Assembly: GCF_029893805.1 (NCBI RefSeq)
Contig: NZ_JARXYP010000002.1
Span: forward strand, 2,108,001 to 2,172,000
Direction: 5' to 3'
Source of the DNA: Streptomyces sp. SAI-135
GTDB taxonomy: Bacteria > Actinomycetota > Actinomycetes > Streptomycetales > Streptomycetaceae
Length of the DNA: 64,000 bases
Under the pieces are notes generated by a model that ran no database searches, was not told the origin of the DNA, and saw nothing but the letters and a program-made list of their open reading frames with translations. Shown one piece after another: positions 42,421 through 51,552 of the stretch (position 1 is its first letter; the number at the start of each line of letters is the position of its first letter). The translations under genes were made by a program, and so were the position numbers.

Positions 42421-43242
42421 ATGAGTTCAGTTCTGCACCCGGCGGCTGCGGGCCAGGATGTGCCGACAGCCGGCCAGTACCGGCCGATCTCCACTCACCT
42501 GGCCATAGCGCCACCGGTGAGTGTGGTCATACCCGCCATGAACGAGGCGGAGAACCTTCCGTACGTCTTCAAGACCCTTCCGGACTGGATCCACGAAGTG
42601 ATCCTGGTGGACGGCAACTCCACGGACGACACCGTCGCGGTGGCCCGCGAGCTGTGGCCCGAGGTGAAGGTGGTGAAGCAGCACGGCAAGGGCAAGGGGG
42701 ACGCCCTGATCACCGGGTTCGAGGCCTGCACCGGTGACATCGTCGTCATGATCGACGCGGACGGCTCGGCCGACGGCAACGAGATCGTCTCCTACGTCTC
42801 CGCCCTGGTCTCGGGCGCGGACTTCGCCAAGGGGTCCCGCTTCGCCAACGGCGGCGGCACCGACGACATGACCTTCATCCGCAAGCTCGGCAACTGGGCA
42901 CTGTGCACCATCGTCAACCGCAAGTTCGGCGCCCGCTACACGGATCTCTGCTACGGGTACAACGCCTTCTGGCGGCACTGCCTCGACAAGATCGACCTCG
43001 ACTGCACGGGCTTCGAGGTGGAGACCCTGATGAACATCCGGGTCGTCAAGGCGGGGCTGAAGGTCCAGGAGATACCGAGCCACGAGTACCTGCGCATCCA
43101 CGGCGCGAGCAATCTGCGGGCCGTGCGGGACGGGTTCCGGGTGCTCAAGGTGATCCTCGGGGAGCGGTCCAACCGGCGTGCGCTGCGCCGCCGCGCCCAC
43201 CGGTCGCCGATGCTCGACGCGCGCCGGGGTGAGGTGTCTTGA
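42421..43242 (+). CDS. Family 2 glycosyltransferase (DPM1-like)
   Basis: A 273-residue GT-A fold glycosyltransferase. The nucleotide-sugar site reads PVSVVIPAMNEAENLPYVF, then VDGNSTDDTVAVARE, and the metal motif DADGSAD. The acceptor part has TDLCYGYNAFWRHCL and ETLMNIRVVKAGLKVQEIPSHE, like dolichyl-phosphate mannose/glucose synthases. It probably moves a sugar to a lipid carrier or a growing chain. GAGAGGGAA precedes the ATG. Its stop overlaps the TTG start of the next transferase. The donor sugar is unknown. Confidence 0.92.
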   Translation: MSSVLHPAAAGQDVPTAGQYRPISTHLAIAPPVSVVIPAMNEAENLPYVFKTLPDWIHEVILVDGNSTDDTVAVARELWPEVKVVKQHGKGKGDALITGFEACTGDIVVMIDADGSADGNEIVSYVSALVSGADFAKGSRFANGGGTDDMTFIRKLGNWALCTIVNRKFGARYTDLCYGYNAFWRHCLDKIDLDCTGFEVETLMNIRVVKAGLKVQEIPSHEYLRIHGASNLRAVRDGFRVLKVILGERSNRRALRRRAHRSPMLDARRGEVS

Positions 43243-44228
43243 GCGGTCCCGGCGTCTCCGTCGTGATCTGCGTGTACACCGAGGACCGCTGGGAGGACAT
43301 CCTCGCGGCGGTCGCCTCGGTGCGGACGCAGGCGTACCCGGCCCTGGAGACGCTGCTGGTCGTCGACCACAATCCGGCGCTCCTCGACCGGCTGGGCAAG
43401 GAGTACAAGGAGGTTCCGGAGGTCCGCGTGTTCGCCAACGCGGGCCCCCGGGGCCTGTCCGCGGGCCGCAACACGGGGATCGCGGCCGCGCGCGGTGAGG
43501 TGATCGCCTTCCTGGACGACGACGCCGTCGCCGAACGCGACTGGCTGCGGCACTTCGCCGGGGCCTACACCGATCCGAAGGTCATGGCGGTCGGCGGCCG
43601 TACGGTGCCGATCTGGGCGTCGGGGCGCCGGCCCGACTGGTTCCCGGAGGAGTTCGACTGGGTGGTGGGCTGCACCTACCGGGGCATCCCGTCCGGACTG
43701 GTCCGGGTCCGCAACGTCCTGGGCGGCAACGCCTCCTTCCGCCGCAGCGCCTTCGACGCGGCGGGCGGCTTCGCCACCGGCATCGGGCGGGACGGCGACA
43801 AGCGCCCGCTGGGCTGCGAGGAGACGGAGCTGTGCATCCGGCTGAGCCGGGCCCGACCGGACGCGGTCCTGCTGATCGACGACCGGGCGGTGATCCACCA
43901 CCGGGTGCCCGAGGCGCGCGAGCACTTCGGGTACTTCCGCACACGCGCCTGGGCGGAGGGCCTGTCCAAGGCGCTGGTGGCCCGAAGTGTGGGCGCCGGC
44001 AGAGGACTTGAGTCGGAGCGCCGGTACGCCACCCGGGTGCTGCCGGCCGGGGTGGTGCGCGGGCTGCGGGACGCCGCGCTGGCCCGGCCGGGCGGGGCGG
44101 GCCGGGCGGGCGCGATCGTCGCCGGGGTGCTCACGGCGGCCGGCGGGTACGTGGTCGGCAGCGTCCGGGCGCGGCGGGCGGGAACCACGTTCGGGGTCGT
44201 GGAGATCGAGGGTGACAGAGATGGCTGA
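43239..44228 (+). CDS. Family 2 glycosyltransferase
   Basis: A 329-residue glycosyltransferase with GT-A features: VSVVICVYTEDRWEDILAAVASV, the RGLSAGRNTGIAAARGEVIAFLDDDAV segment containing the DxD-like metal site, and GGNASFRRSAFDAAGGFATGIG followed by CEETELCIRL. A C-terminal hydrophobic helix (about 290-312) may attach it to the membrane. It starts at TTG within the previous stop (TTGA) after GAGG, so translation is coupled. Its end overlaps the deacetylase gene by eight bases. Substrate not readable. Confidence 0.9.
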   Translation: MSGPGVSVVICVYTEDRWEDILAAVASVRTQAYPALETLLVVDHNPALLDRLGKEYKEVPEVRVFANAGPRGLSAGRNTGIAAARGEVIAFLDDDAVAERDWLRHFAGAYTDPKVMAVGGRTVPIWASGRRPDWFPEEFDWVVGCTYRGIPSGLVRVRNVLGGNASFRRSAFDAAGGFATGIGRDGDKRPLGCEETELCIRLSRARPDAVLLIDDRAVIHHRVPEAREHFGYFRTRAWAEGLSKALVARSVGAGRGLESERRYATRVLPAGVVRGLRDAALARPGGAGRAGAIVAGVLTAAGGYVVGSVRARRAGTTFGVVEIEGDRDG

Positions 44229-45021
44229 GCCGCCCGTACCCATCCTCATGTACCACTCGGTCGCCACCGACCCGAACGACGCGACCCGCACCCTGTCGGT
44301 GTCTCCGGCGGCCTTCGCCCAACAGATGCAGCTGGTCGCCGAGTTGGGGCTCACCCCGATCAGGACGGCGGATCTCGCGGCCCGTTGGCGCACCGGTCGG
44401 CCCCTGCCCGCGCGGCCCCTGCTGATCACCTTCGACGACGGCTACGAGGGCGTCCACCGGCACGCCCTGCCCGTACTGGTCAAGCACGGCTTCCCGGCCA
44501 CGGTGTTCGTCTCCACCGGCTGGATCCGCGGCGCCCACGACACCGGCGGTGGCCTGGACACCATGCTGGACTGGGACCAGGTCCGCGAACTCGCCGCGGC
44601 GGACGTCGAGATCGGCGGTCACACCCACACGCACCCCCAGCTCGACCAGCTCGACGACACCGCGCTGCGGCACGAGCTGATCCACTCCAGGGAGATCGTC
44701 ACCGACGAGGTCGGCACCGCGCCGGTCTCGCTCGCCTACCCGTACGGCTACTCCAGCCGCCGGGTGCGCGAGGCGGTGCGCGAGACGGGCTACGGCCAGG
44801 CGCTCGCCGTGAACAACGCGCTCGCACGGCGCCGCCAGGGGCCGTACGCGCTGACGCGGCTGACCGTGCGCCGTGCCACCACGGCCGAGGAGTTCGAGCG
44901 GCTCGTCCAGGGCCGTGCGATCACCAGGGCCTTCGCCAGGGACCGTGCCCTCACCAAGGGGTACGCGTTGGTCCGAAGAGCACGACAGGTCCGCCGGAAG
45001 GTCTCCCGTTCCCGTGTCTGA
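44221..45021 (+). CDS. Polysaccharide deacetylase
   Basis: A 266-residue NodB-homology (CE4) enzyme. Motif 1 is LLITFDDGYEG with the catalytic and metal Asp; motif 2 is IGGHTHTHPQLDQL, the His pair of the zinc site; motif 3 is APVSLAYPYGYSSRRVREAV; motif 4 is close to GYGQALAV. It removes N-acetyl groups from a glycan. No signal peptide is visible, so it may act on lipid-linked precursors in the cytosol or be exported otherwise. The ATG overlaps the previous gene by eight bases; a GTG nine bases upstream is an alternative. It overlaps the next gene by eight bases. Confidence 0.92.
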   Translation: MAEPPVPILMYHSVATDPNDATRTLSVSPAAFAQQMQLVAELGLTPIRTADLAARWRTGRPLPARPLLITFDDGYEGVHRHALPVLVKHGFPATVFVSTGWIRGAHDTGGGLDTMLDWDQVRELAAADVEIGGHTHTHPQLDQLDDTALRHELIHSREIVTDEVGTAPVSLAYPYGYSSRRVREAVRETGYGQALAVNNALARRRQGPYALTRLTVRRATTAEEFERLVQGRAITRAFARDRALTKGYALVRRARQVRRKVSRSRV

Positions 45022-48000
45022 CACGACGACCACGACCGAGCCCGAGTCGACCGCGGCGAAGGCGCCCGAGCAGTCGGGGCGCCGACTTCGGCTGCCCGGC
45101 CTCGGCAGAGGCGGGGGCGGAAGCGGCGGCAGTCAGCTCTTCCGCAACGCCTACGCGCTGATGCTCAACACCGGGATCTCCGCGGTGCTCGGCCTCGGCT
45201 TCTGGCTGGCGGCCGCCCGCTACTACTCCGAGTCGGCAGTAGGCCAGGGCTCCGCCGCGATCGCCGCGATGAAGCTCCTCGCGGGTCTGACCGCGGTGAC
45301 CCTGACCGGGGCGCTGGCCCGCTTCATACCGGTCGCGGGCCGGGCCACCGGGCGCCTCATCGCCCGTACGTACGCGGGCAGTTCGGTGCTCGTGGCGATC
45401 GCCGCCGGGGTCTTCCTGCTCACCCTGGACGTGTGGGGGCCGTCGTACCGGTTCCTGCACGGGCCGGTGAACGGCCTCGGCTTCATCGCCGCCGTCGTCG
45501 CCTGGAACGTGCTCACCCTCCAGGACGGCGTGCTGACCGGACTGCGCAGCGCGCTGTGGGTGCCGGTCGGCAACACCGTGTTCTCCGCGGTCAAGCTGGG
45601 ACTCCTGGTCGCGTTCGCGGTGGCGATCCCGACGGCCGGTGTCTTCGTGTCGTGGGTCGCCGCGATCGCCGTCTCGGTGCTGCCGCTCGGCTGGCTGGTG
45701 TTCCGGCGCCTGGCGCCGCGCCATGTGCAGGCGACCGAGGACCAGGCCGAGCCGCCGTCCCTCAGGGAGATCGGGCGGTTCCTGGCGGGCGACTACACCG
45801 GCTCGCTGTTCTCGCTCGCCGTGGTCTATCTGGTCCCGGTGATCGTGGCCTCCCAGGTCAGCTCCCAGGACAACGCGTACTTCTACATCACCACGACGAT
45901 CGGCGGCACCTGCAACCTGCTCGCCATCAACATGGGCGCCTCCCTGACCGTCGAGGGCTCGCACGACCCGGGCCGGCTGGCCGCCAACACCCGTGCCGCG
46001 CTCAGGCGGATGGCGCGGATCATGCTGCCGGTGGCCGGGGTCCTGTTCTTCGGGGCGCCCTGGATCCTCGGCGTGTTCGGGGCGGGGTACGCGGACGCGG
46101 CCACCCCGCTGTTGCGCTGGTTCGCGGTCGGCGCGGTGCTCCGGGTCGTCATGGAGACGTACTTCGCGGTGCTGCGCGCACAGAGCCGCACCTCCGGACT
46201 CGCCTGGTTGCAGGGCCTGTTGTGTGCCATGGTGCTCGGTCTGACGCTGTTGCTCCTGCCCCGGATGGGGCTGACCGGAGCGGGCGTCGCCGAGATCTCC
46301 TCGCTCGCGGTGATCGTCGCGATCGCCGCGCCCCGGCTGTACCGGACGGTCCGGCACGCCCCGGCCGCCGAGGTGCCCGCGGCCGCCGCCCCGGACGGCG
46401 ACCTCGCCGACCTGGGGGCGCGGGAGGTGCCGGCCGCGGGCCGCGCCCGCCGCCCCGGCTGGGCGCTCGACCAGGACACCCTCGCGCTGGGCATCCACGT
46501 CGACTTCGACCACCAGGAACGCCGTCCGGACGTACGCCCGGGGCCCGGCACCCCGCCCACGGGCACGCCCGTGCCCGGCCTGACACGCGACCGGCCGACG
46601 TGGGCGCTGCGGAAGCCGCCCGACGTGGGACTGCCGACGGAACAGCGCGAGCCCGGTTCCGAGTCCTCGGTGGGGCCGTCCGAGACGGAGGTGGACGCGC
46701 CGTTCGAGGTGGCCTTCGACGCGGGCAAGGAGACCGGCCCCCCGGAAGAGCTCCCCGTGCCGGAGGAGGCGCCGCGGCCCGCGGAGCCGCCGCGGTCCCT
46801 CTCCCTGCGGGAGCGGTTGCGGCCCAGCCGGCTCGGGGTGTTCCTCGGCTGCCTGCTGGCCGTCGCGCTGCTGCTGTACTGGGTGCCGGCGCTCGGTCTG
46901 GACGAGGCCGACCTGGACCGGATGGGCGGTCTGGGACTGATCTCGGTCCTGCCGCTGCCGACGCTGGCCGGCGCGGCGCTGCTGGTCGTGGTCTTCGCCT
47001 CGCTGCTCTGGCTGGGCCGCGAGCACAAGGCGCTGCTGCTGCTCACGCTGGTGGCGACGGTGGTCTCGCTGCACGCGCTGCCCGCGGTGATCGAGGCCGA
47101 ACCGCGGTTCGCGACGGCCTGGCAGCACCTCGGGTTCATCGACCACATCGACCGGACCGGCTCCGCGGTGCCCGACCTGGACGCCCGCTGGAGCTGGCCG
47201 GGCTTCTTCGCGGTGGCCGCGTTCGTGGCGCAGGCGTGCGGGGTCACGGACTTCACCGAGGTCATCCGCTGGTGGCCGACGGCGATCCAACTGGCCTACC
47301 TGGCACCGATGTTCCTGCTCGTGCGGCACATGCGGGCGAGCTGGCGGGCCAAGTGGACCGGCATCTGGATCTTCGTGCTCAGCGGCTGGGTCGGCCAGGA
47401 CTACTTCTCCCCGCAGGGCTTCACCTATCTGCTGTACCTGGTGTTCGTGGCGGTCCTGCTCGTCTGGTTCCGCGCCCCGCGCGTGATCTGGACGAAGCGA
47501 CGGCCCGGTGAGGCGGAGGTCGAACCGACGGACCGCCGCCAGCGGGCCGTGCTGCTCGCGGTGGTGATCGGTCTGTTCGCGGCGAGCGTGCCCGCCCACC
47601 AGCTCACCCCGTTCGTGATGCTCGGCGTGCTGACGGTGCTCGTGCTGATCGGCCGCAGCGAACTGCGGGGCCTGCCCGTGCTGTTCGCCGTCATGGTGAC
47701 CGCCTGGATCGGCTGGATGGCGGAGCCGTACTGGTCGGGCCACTTCGACGACCTGTTCGGCGGGGTCGGGGGCGTCGGCGGCAACGTCTCCTCCTCGGTC
47801 TCCGGCCGTATCGAGGGCGGCAGCTCGACCCACAAGCTGGTCCTGTACGTGCGCGTGCTGCTGGCCGGCGGGGTCATGGCGCTGGCCTGCTACGGCTGGT
47901 GGCGCCGGCGTGAGCACAAGTACCGGGAAGCGGCGCTGCTCGTCCTGACCTTCGTGCCGTTCCTCGGCTTCGGCATGCAGTCGTACGGCGGCGAGATGGC

Positions 48001-48832
48001 CCTGCGGGTCTTCATGTTCGCCCTGCCAGGTGCCGGGCTGCTCGCCGCGCTGGCGCTCTTCCCGCGTACCGGCGTCACCGCGAAGGAGCGCGAGAAGGAC
48101 CGGGTCTCGCTGGCCCCGGTGGCCGCGCTGATGGCGGGTCTGCTGCTCATCGGCGGCTTCCTGGTGGCCCGTTGGGGCAACGAGCCGTTCGAGCGGATCC
48201 AGCCCGGCGAGGTCGCCGCCATGGACTACGTCTACGCCCACGACGATCCCTCGGTCCGGGTGCTGTGGCTGTCCAACGACACTGTGGACAACGTGACTCC
48301 GGCGATGCCGTGGGGCGCGAAGGACATGGAGAAGGTGTCGTACGTGCCCACCCTCGCACCGGCCGACCCGGTGCTGGTGTCGAGCCTGGTCAAGGCGCTC
48401 AGGGACGCGGGCCCGAACTCGTATCTGATGGTCAACGTCAGCCAGGTCACGTATCTGCGCCTCGACGTGGGCTATTCGCGGACGTGGGAGCCGAGGCTGC
48501 TCGACAACCTCGACAGCCGCAAGGAGCTCAAGCGGGTTCTCACCAATGACGACGTGACCATGTACGCCCTGCGGGAGCAGCCCGCCGGGAAGGTCCCGAA
48601 GGCCGATCCGGGGCCGATCGGGCCTCAGGTGACCTGGACGCCCTGGTCGGTGGTGGGGGCGCTGGCCGCGGTGGCGCTGATCCTGCTGCTGTCGGCCCGT
48701 GAGGTGGTGCGGGTCGCGGTGCGGCCGAGTGTGCGTCAACTGCGCTGGCTGCAGAGCAGTTTCTGGTTCTCACTGCCCCTGCTGGCGGTGTTCCTGGCGG
48801 CCTTGGTGCAGCGGTTCCTGACGATGAAGTGA
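45014..48832 (+). CDS. Polysaccharide flippase fused to GT-C-like membrane protein
   Basis: A 1,272-residue membrane protein with two parts. Residues about 40-460 form a Wzx/MATE-type flippase (LFRNAYALMLNTGISAVLGLGFWLAAARYYSESAVGQGSA, GDYTGSLFSLAVVYLVPVIVA, RIMLPVAGVLFFGAPWILGVFGAGYADAATPL). A hydrophilic linker (about 470-600) rich in Pro and Glu follows. Residues about 610-1240 form a second membrane half with many helices and outer loops (FIDHIDRTGSAVPDLDARWSWPGFFAVAAFVAQ, GWVGQDYFSPQGFTYLLYLVF), resembling GT-C glycosyltransferases or EPS polymerases. The GTG overlaps the deacetylase stop. One chain may flip and polymerise the sugar. Confidence 0.88.
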   Translation: MSDTTTTTEPESTAAKAPEQSGRRLRLPGLGRGGGGSGGSQLFRNAYALMLNTGISAVLGLGFWLAAARYYSESAVGQGSAAIAAMKLLAGLTAVTLTGALARFIPVAGRATGRLIARTYAGSSVLVAIAAGVFLLTLDVWGPSYRFLHGPVNGLGFIAAVVAWNVLTLQDGVLTGLRSALWVPVGNTVFSAVKLGLLVAFAVAIPTAGVFVSWVAAIAVSVLPLGWLVFRRLAPRHVQATEDQAEPPSLREIGRFLAGDYTGSLFSLAVVYLVPVIVASQVSSQDNAYFYITTTIGGTCNLLAINMGASLTVEGSHDPGRLAANTRAALRRMARIMLPVAGVLFFGAPWILGVFGAGYADAATPLLRWFAVGAVLRVVMETYFAVLRAQSRTSGLAWLQGLLCAMVLGLTLLLLPRMGLTGAGVAEISSLAVIVAIAAPRLYRTVRHAPAAEVPAAAAPDGDLADLGAREVPAAGRARRPGWALDQDTLALGIHVDFDHQERRPDVRPGPGTPPTGTPVPGLTRDRPTWALRKPPDVGLPTEQREPGSESSVGPSETEVDAPFEVAFDAGKETGPPEELPVPEEAPRPAEPPRSLSLRERLRPSRLGVFLGCLLAVALLLYWVPALGLDEADLDRMGGLGLISVLPLPTLAGAALLVVVFASLLWLGREHKALLLLTLVATVVSLHALPAVIEAEPRFATAWQHLGFIDHIDRTGSAVPDLDARWSWPGFFAVAAFVAQACGVTDFTEVIRWWPTAIQLAYLAPMFLLVRHMRASWRAKWTGIWIFVLSGWVGQDYFSPQGFTYLLYLVFVAVLLVWFRAPRVIWTKRRPGEAEVEPTDRRQRAVLLAVVIGLFAASVPAHQLTPFVMLGVLTVLVLIGRSELRGLPVLFAVMVTAWIGWMAEPYWSGHFDDLFGGVGGVGGNVSSSVSGRIEGGSSTHKLVLYVRVLLAGGVMALACYGWWRRREHKYREAALLVLTFVPFLGFGMQSYGGEMALRVFMFALPGAGLLAALALFPRTGVTAKEREKDRVSLAPVAALMAGLLLIGGFLVARWGNEPFERIQPGEVAAMDYVYAHDDPSVRVLWLSNDTVDNVTPAMPWGAKDMEKVSYVPTLAPADPVLVSSLVKALRDAGPNSYLMVNVSQVTYLRLDVGYSRTWEPRLLDNLDSRKELKRVLTNDDVTMYALREQPAGKVPKADPGPIGPQVTWTPWSVVGALAAVALILLLSAREVVRVAVRPSVRQLRWLQSSFWFSLPLLAVFLAALVQRFLTMK

Positions 48833-48847
48833 GGTGCGACGGGGTCG

Positions 48848-48870
48848 AGTGGCTCAGCGGGTGAGCCACT
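48848..48870. terminator. Bidirectional hairpin between flippase fusion and glycoside hydrolase
   Basis: A perfect 9-base stem (48848-48856 with 48862-48870) with a 5-base loop, 15 bases past the flippase stop. It overlaps the last codons of the opposing glycoside hydrolase gene, so it may serve transcripts from both sides. Confidence 0.6.
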
Positions 48871-50275
48871 TGACCTCGTAGGCCTGCATGTCGAACCGCT
48901 TGCCGTCGACCTTCGCGCTGATCTTCCGGTCCAGGGTGTTGACCACCAGGACCGTGCTGTCGGTGGCGAGGACCCGGACGTTGGGCACGTCGTCGGCGGC
49001 CACGGAGACGTTCTCGTACGCGCTCCCCGGTGGGAAGGCCTTGCTGAACCGGCTCACGAGGTCGAACATCGGCAGCTTCCGGCCGCCGCCGCTGCCGCTG
49101 GTCGGCGTCCAGAGACAGCCCGCGCAGTCCGTGCCCTTCTCGTTCTCCGGGTTCCAGTAGAACGCGGACGTGGTGCCGCCCTTGGCCAGCGCGATCATTC
49201 CGGCGGCCTGCACCGCGACCCGGCGGTTCTCGGACCAGCCCTCGCGTTCGTCCCGGCTGTCGGCGGGCTCGACGTAGTACTCGGCCCACCACAGCGGCAG
49301 GTTCCCGGTCCGCTGCCGCACCCAGGTGCTCACCGCGGTGAACTTGTCGGTGGCGGCGAACTCGTCGGGCAGCAGTTCGTCGTCGTTGGTGTAGCTGGAG
49401 CCGTCCACGACGACGAAGTCGGCGCCGGCCTTGTTCTTGTTCCAGTAGTCGAAGGCGTCGAGGACGCGCTGGTCCATCGCGCCCCAGGCGCCCTTGAAGG
49501 TCGCGGAGGCGTCCACGGAGCGCGGGTCGACACTGTCCATCACGAGGTAGGGGCCACCCACCATGATCTTGGGGTCGACCTTCTTCAGCGCCCGGTAGAC
49601 CAGGTTGTAGAGCCGGGTGTACCCCTCGTAGTCCCAGCGGGCCCCCGCGTCGTTCCAGAAGCCCTTGAACTCGTTCCAGACGATGAAGTGGCGTACGTCC
49701 GGGTAGCGCTTGGCGACGGTCGCGGCGAGGGCGGCGTAGTCCTCGAAGTGCGCGGGATCCGGCGCGGTCTCCAGCGCGGCCTTGCTCCAGTCGGTGTTGC
49801 CGACGCCCGCCTCGCCGCCCTTCATCCAGTCCGGCGCGCAGCACAGGGTGATGACCGGAGTGGAGCCGGAGGCGCGCATGAAGTCGACGCGCCGGTCCAG
49901 GTCCTCGAAGTCGTAACGCCCCTCGACCGGCTCGGGGTTGTCGGCGCCCCAGCCCATGATGTGCTGGTTCTGCGGGAGTCCGCCCGCGTCCTCGATCCGT
50001 TGCCGGACCCGGTCGGTGGCCGCCGCGCTGCCCTCGTCGGCGCTGTGCTGGGTGTGGGTGAAGCCCCAGCCGACCTCCGGGGTGTCCGCGTCCGGGGTGC
50101 TCGTCGGGGTGCCGTGGACCCGGTCGCCGTTGCGTGAGGTGCCGTCGGTGCCCGCGCCGCTGCCCGCAAGCGTGTTGAGGAGGGTCACGATCAGTGCGAG
50201 AGCGGCCACACCCACCCCGAGCAGAGCGGTGAGCCGCCACCGCCGTGCCCCCGAATACCACCCATGACGTCCCAT
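48854..50275 (-). CDS. Membrane-anchored glycoside hydrolase (GH39/clan A-like)
   Basis: A 473-residue protein with a basic N-terminus, one membrane helix (about 14-34, LTALLGVGVAALALIVTLLNTL) and an outer TIM-barrel hydrolase. The acid/base Glu is in FIVWNEFKGFWND and the nucleophile Glu in LPLWWAEYYVEP, the clan A pattern of GH39/GH5-like xylosidases and cellulases. The C-terminal beta domain (VLATDSTVLVVNTLDRKI) is typical. The ATG at 50275 puts the membrane helix at the N-terminus but has no ribosome site; a GTG at 50383 adds 36 odd residues. It faces the polysaccharide operon and probably trims the same polymer. Confidence 0.85.
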   Translation of the reverse strand: MGRHGWYSGARRWRLTALLGVGVAALALIVTLLNTLAGSGAGTDGTSRNGDRVHGTPTSTPDADTPEVGWGFTHTQHSADEGSAAATDRVRQRIEDAGGLPQNQHIMGWGADNPEPVEGRYDFEDLDRRVDFMRASGSTPVITLCCAPDWMKGGEAGVGNTDWSKAALETAPDPAHFEDYAALAATVAKRYPDVRHFIVWNEFKGFWNDAGARWDYEGYTRLYNLVYRALKKVDPKIMVGGPYLVMDSVDPRSVDASATFKGAWGAMDQRVLDAFDYWNKNKAGADFVVVDGSSYTNDDELLPDEFAATDKFTAVSTWVRQRTGNLPLWWAEYYVEPADSRDEREGWSENRRVAVQAAGMIALAKGGTTSAFYWNPENEKGTDCAGCLWTPTSGSGGGRKLPMFDLVSRFSKAFPPGSAYENVSVAADDVPNVRVLATDSTVLVVNTLDRKISAKVDGKRFDMQAYEVKWLTR

Positions 50276-50433
50276 CGGGGGCAACGGTATCCGCGAACAC
50301 GGCTGTGCGGGCAGATGCCGGAGATGCACAGCTCTGTAACAGGACGTAGAGGACAGAGCGGAAGGGCGGGACAGTCGCGACACAAGCGGCGCACCACGGA
50401 AACCGGGTGCGTACGGGGGGTCCGTGCCGGATC

Positions 50434-51537
50434 ATGGGCGGCATGTCTGCGAACCCACACGACGCTCTGCCGATCCGGCTCAACGTCGACGACAGCGACT
50501 CGCCGTCCGACGTCGTCGACGCGCTGTTCCTCGGCCGCTTCGCGACGGGCGAGCAGCCGTACTCCCACGCGGCCAACATCGACCGGGTCCGCTCCGGGGC
50601 CACGCTCCTGCCGGCGGGTGCGCGGGTGCTGCGCGTCGCCCGCGACGACGACCGCAGCGCGACCCTCGCCGAGGGCGACGGCTGGACGCTGCTGGTCTCC
50701 CGCTGGAACCGCGGCGCGGACGTCACCGTCACGGCGACCGACGCGGAGCTGGCCAAGAAGGTCCTCGACCAGGCCACCGACGGCGCGGCGGACGAGCCGG
50801 AACCGCAGCCGGAGAACGTGACGATGGGCTTCTGGTACGTCTCCCCCCGGCGCGGACCGCACCGCACCACCCGGCAGATCTCCGCGGGCACCTGGGACGA
50901 GGTGCGGGAGAACTACACGGCACCGGTCGCGGACGCGATGGACCGCCTGATGAAGACGACACCGCAGGACATCGCGGGCCGTCTGCTCCTGCTGCACGGC
51001 CCGCCGGGCACCGGCAAGACCTCCGCCCTGCGCACGCTGGCCCGCTCGTGGCGGGACTGGTGCCAGGTCGACTGCGTCCTGGACCCCGAGCGGCTGTTCA
51101 GCGACGTCGGCTATCTGATGGACATCGCGATCGGCGAGGAGGACGCGACGGGCAAGGGCCGCTGGCGGCTGCTGCTCCTGGAGGACTGCGACGAGCTGAT
51201 CCGCGGCGAGGCGAAGCACACGGCGGGCCAGGCCCTGTCGCGCCTGCTGAACCTGACCGACGGCCTGCTGGGCCAGGGACGCAACGTCCTGGTCGGCGTC
51301 ACGACCAACGAGGACCTGGAGCGCCTGCACCCCGCCGTGGTCCGCCCCGGCCGCTGTCTGGCCCGCATCGAGGTGGGTCCGCTGACCCGCCGGGAGGCGG
51401 TGGGCTGGCTCGGCACCGAGGAGGGCGTGGGCCGCGAGGGGGCGACCCTGGCGGAGCTGTACGCGCTGCGCCGGGGGACGTCACCGACGGCGGTGCCGGA
51501 GCCGCGGCCCGGGGCGGACGCGGGGCTGTACCTGTAG
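50434..51537 (+). CDS. AAA+ ATPase with DUF5925-type N-terminal domain
   Basis: A 367-residue AAA+ protein. The first 120 residues match the actinobacterial DUF5925-type domain (NVDDSDSPSDVVDALFLGRFATGEQPYSH). The ATPase part has Walker A GPPGTGKTSALRTLAR, Walker B LLLLEDCDELI, sensor 1 NVLVGVTTNEDL and the arginine finger region HPAVVRPGRCLARIEV. It may remodel proteins or drive an unknown machine; no partner is adjacent, though the DUF72 gene follows at 16 bases. The start is the ATG at 50434 or the one nine bases further on; ribosome sites are weak for both. Confidence 0.88.
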   Translation: MGGMSANPHDALPIRLNVDDSDSPSDVVDALFLGRFATGEQPYSHAANIDRVRSGATLLPAGARVLRVARDDDRSATLAEGDGWTLLVSRWNRGADVTVTATDAELAKKVLDQATDGAADEPEPQPENVTMGFWYVSPRRGPHRTTRQISAGTWDEVRENYTAPVADAMDRLMKTTPQDIAGRLLLLHGPPGTGKTSALRTLARSWRDWCQVDCVLDPERLFSDVGYLMDIAIGEEDATGKGRWRLLLLEDCDELIRGEAKHTAGQALSRLLNLTDGLLGQGRNVLVGVTTNEDLERLHPAVVRPGRCLARIEVGPLTRREAVGWLGTEEGVGREGATLAELYALRRGTSPTAVPEPRPGADAGLYL

Positions 51538-51552
51538 TGCTTTGATGGGTGT

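Noticed and set aside
44951..48739. A 1,262-residue open frame on the minus strand
   Set aside because: It is antisense to the flippase fusion, is rich in Arg, Gly, Gln and His as shadow frames are, and has no ribosome site; the plus frame has clear membrane protein sequence.
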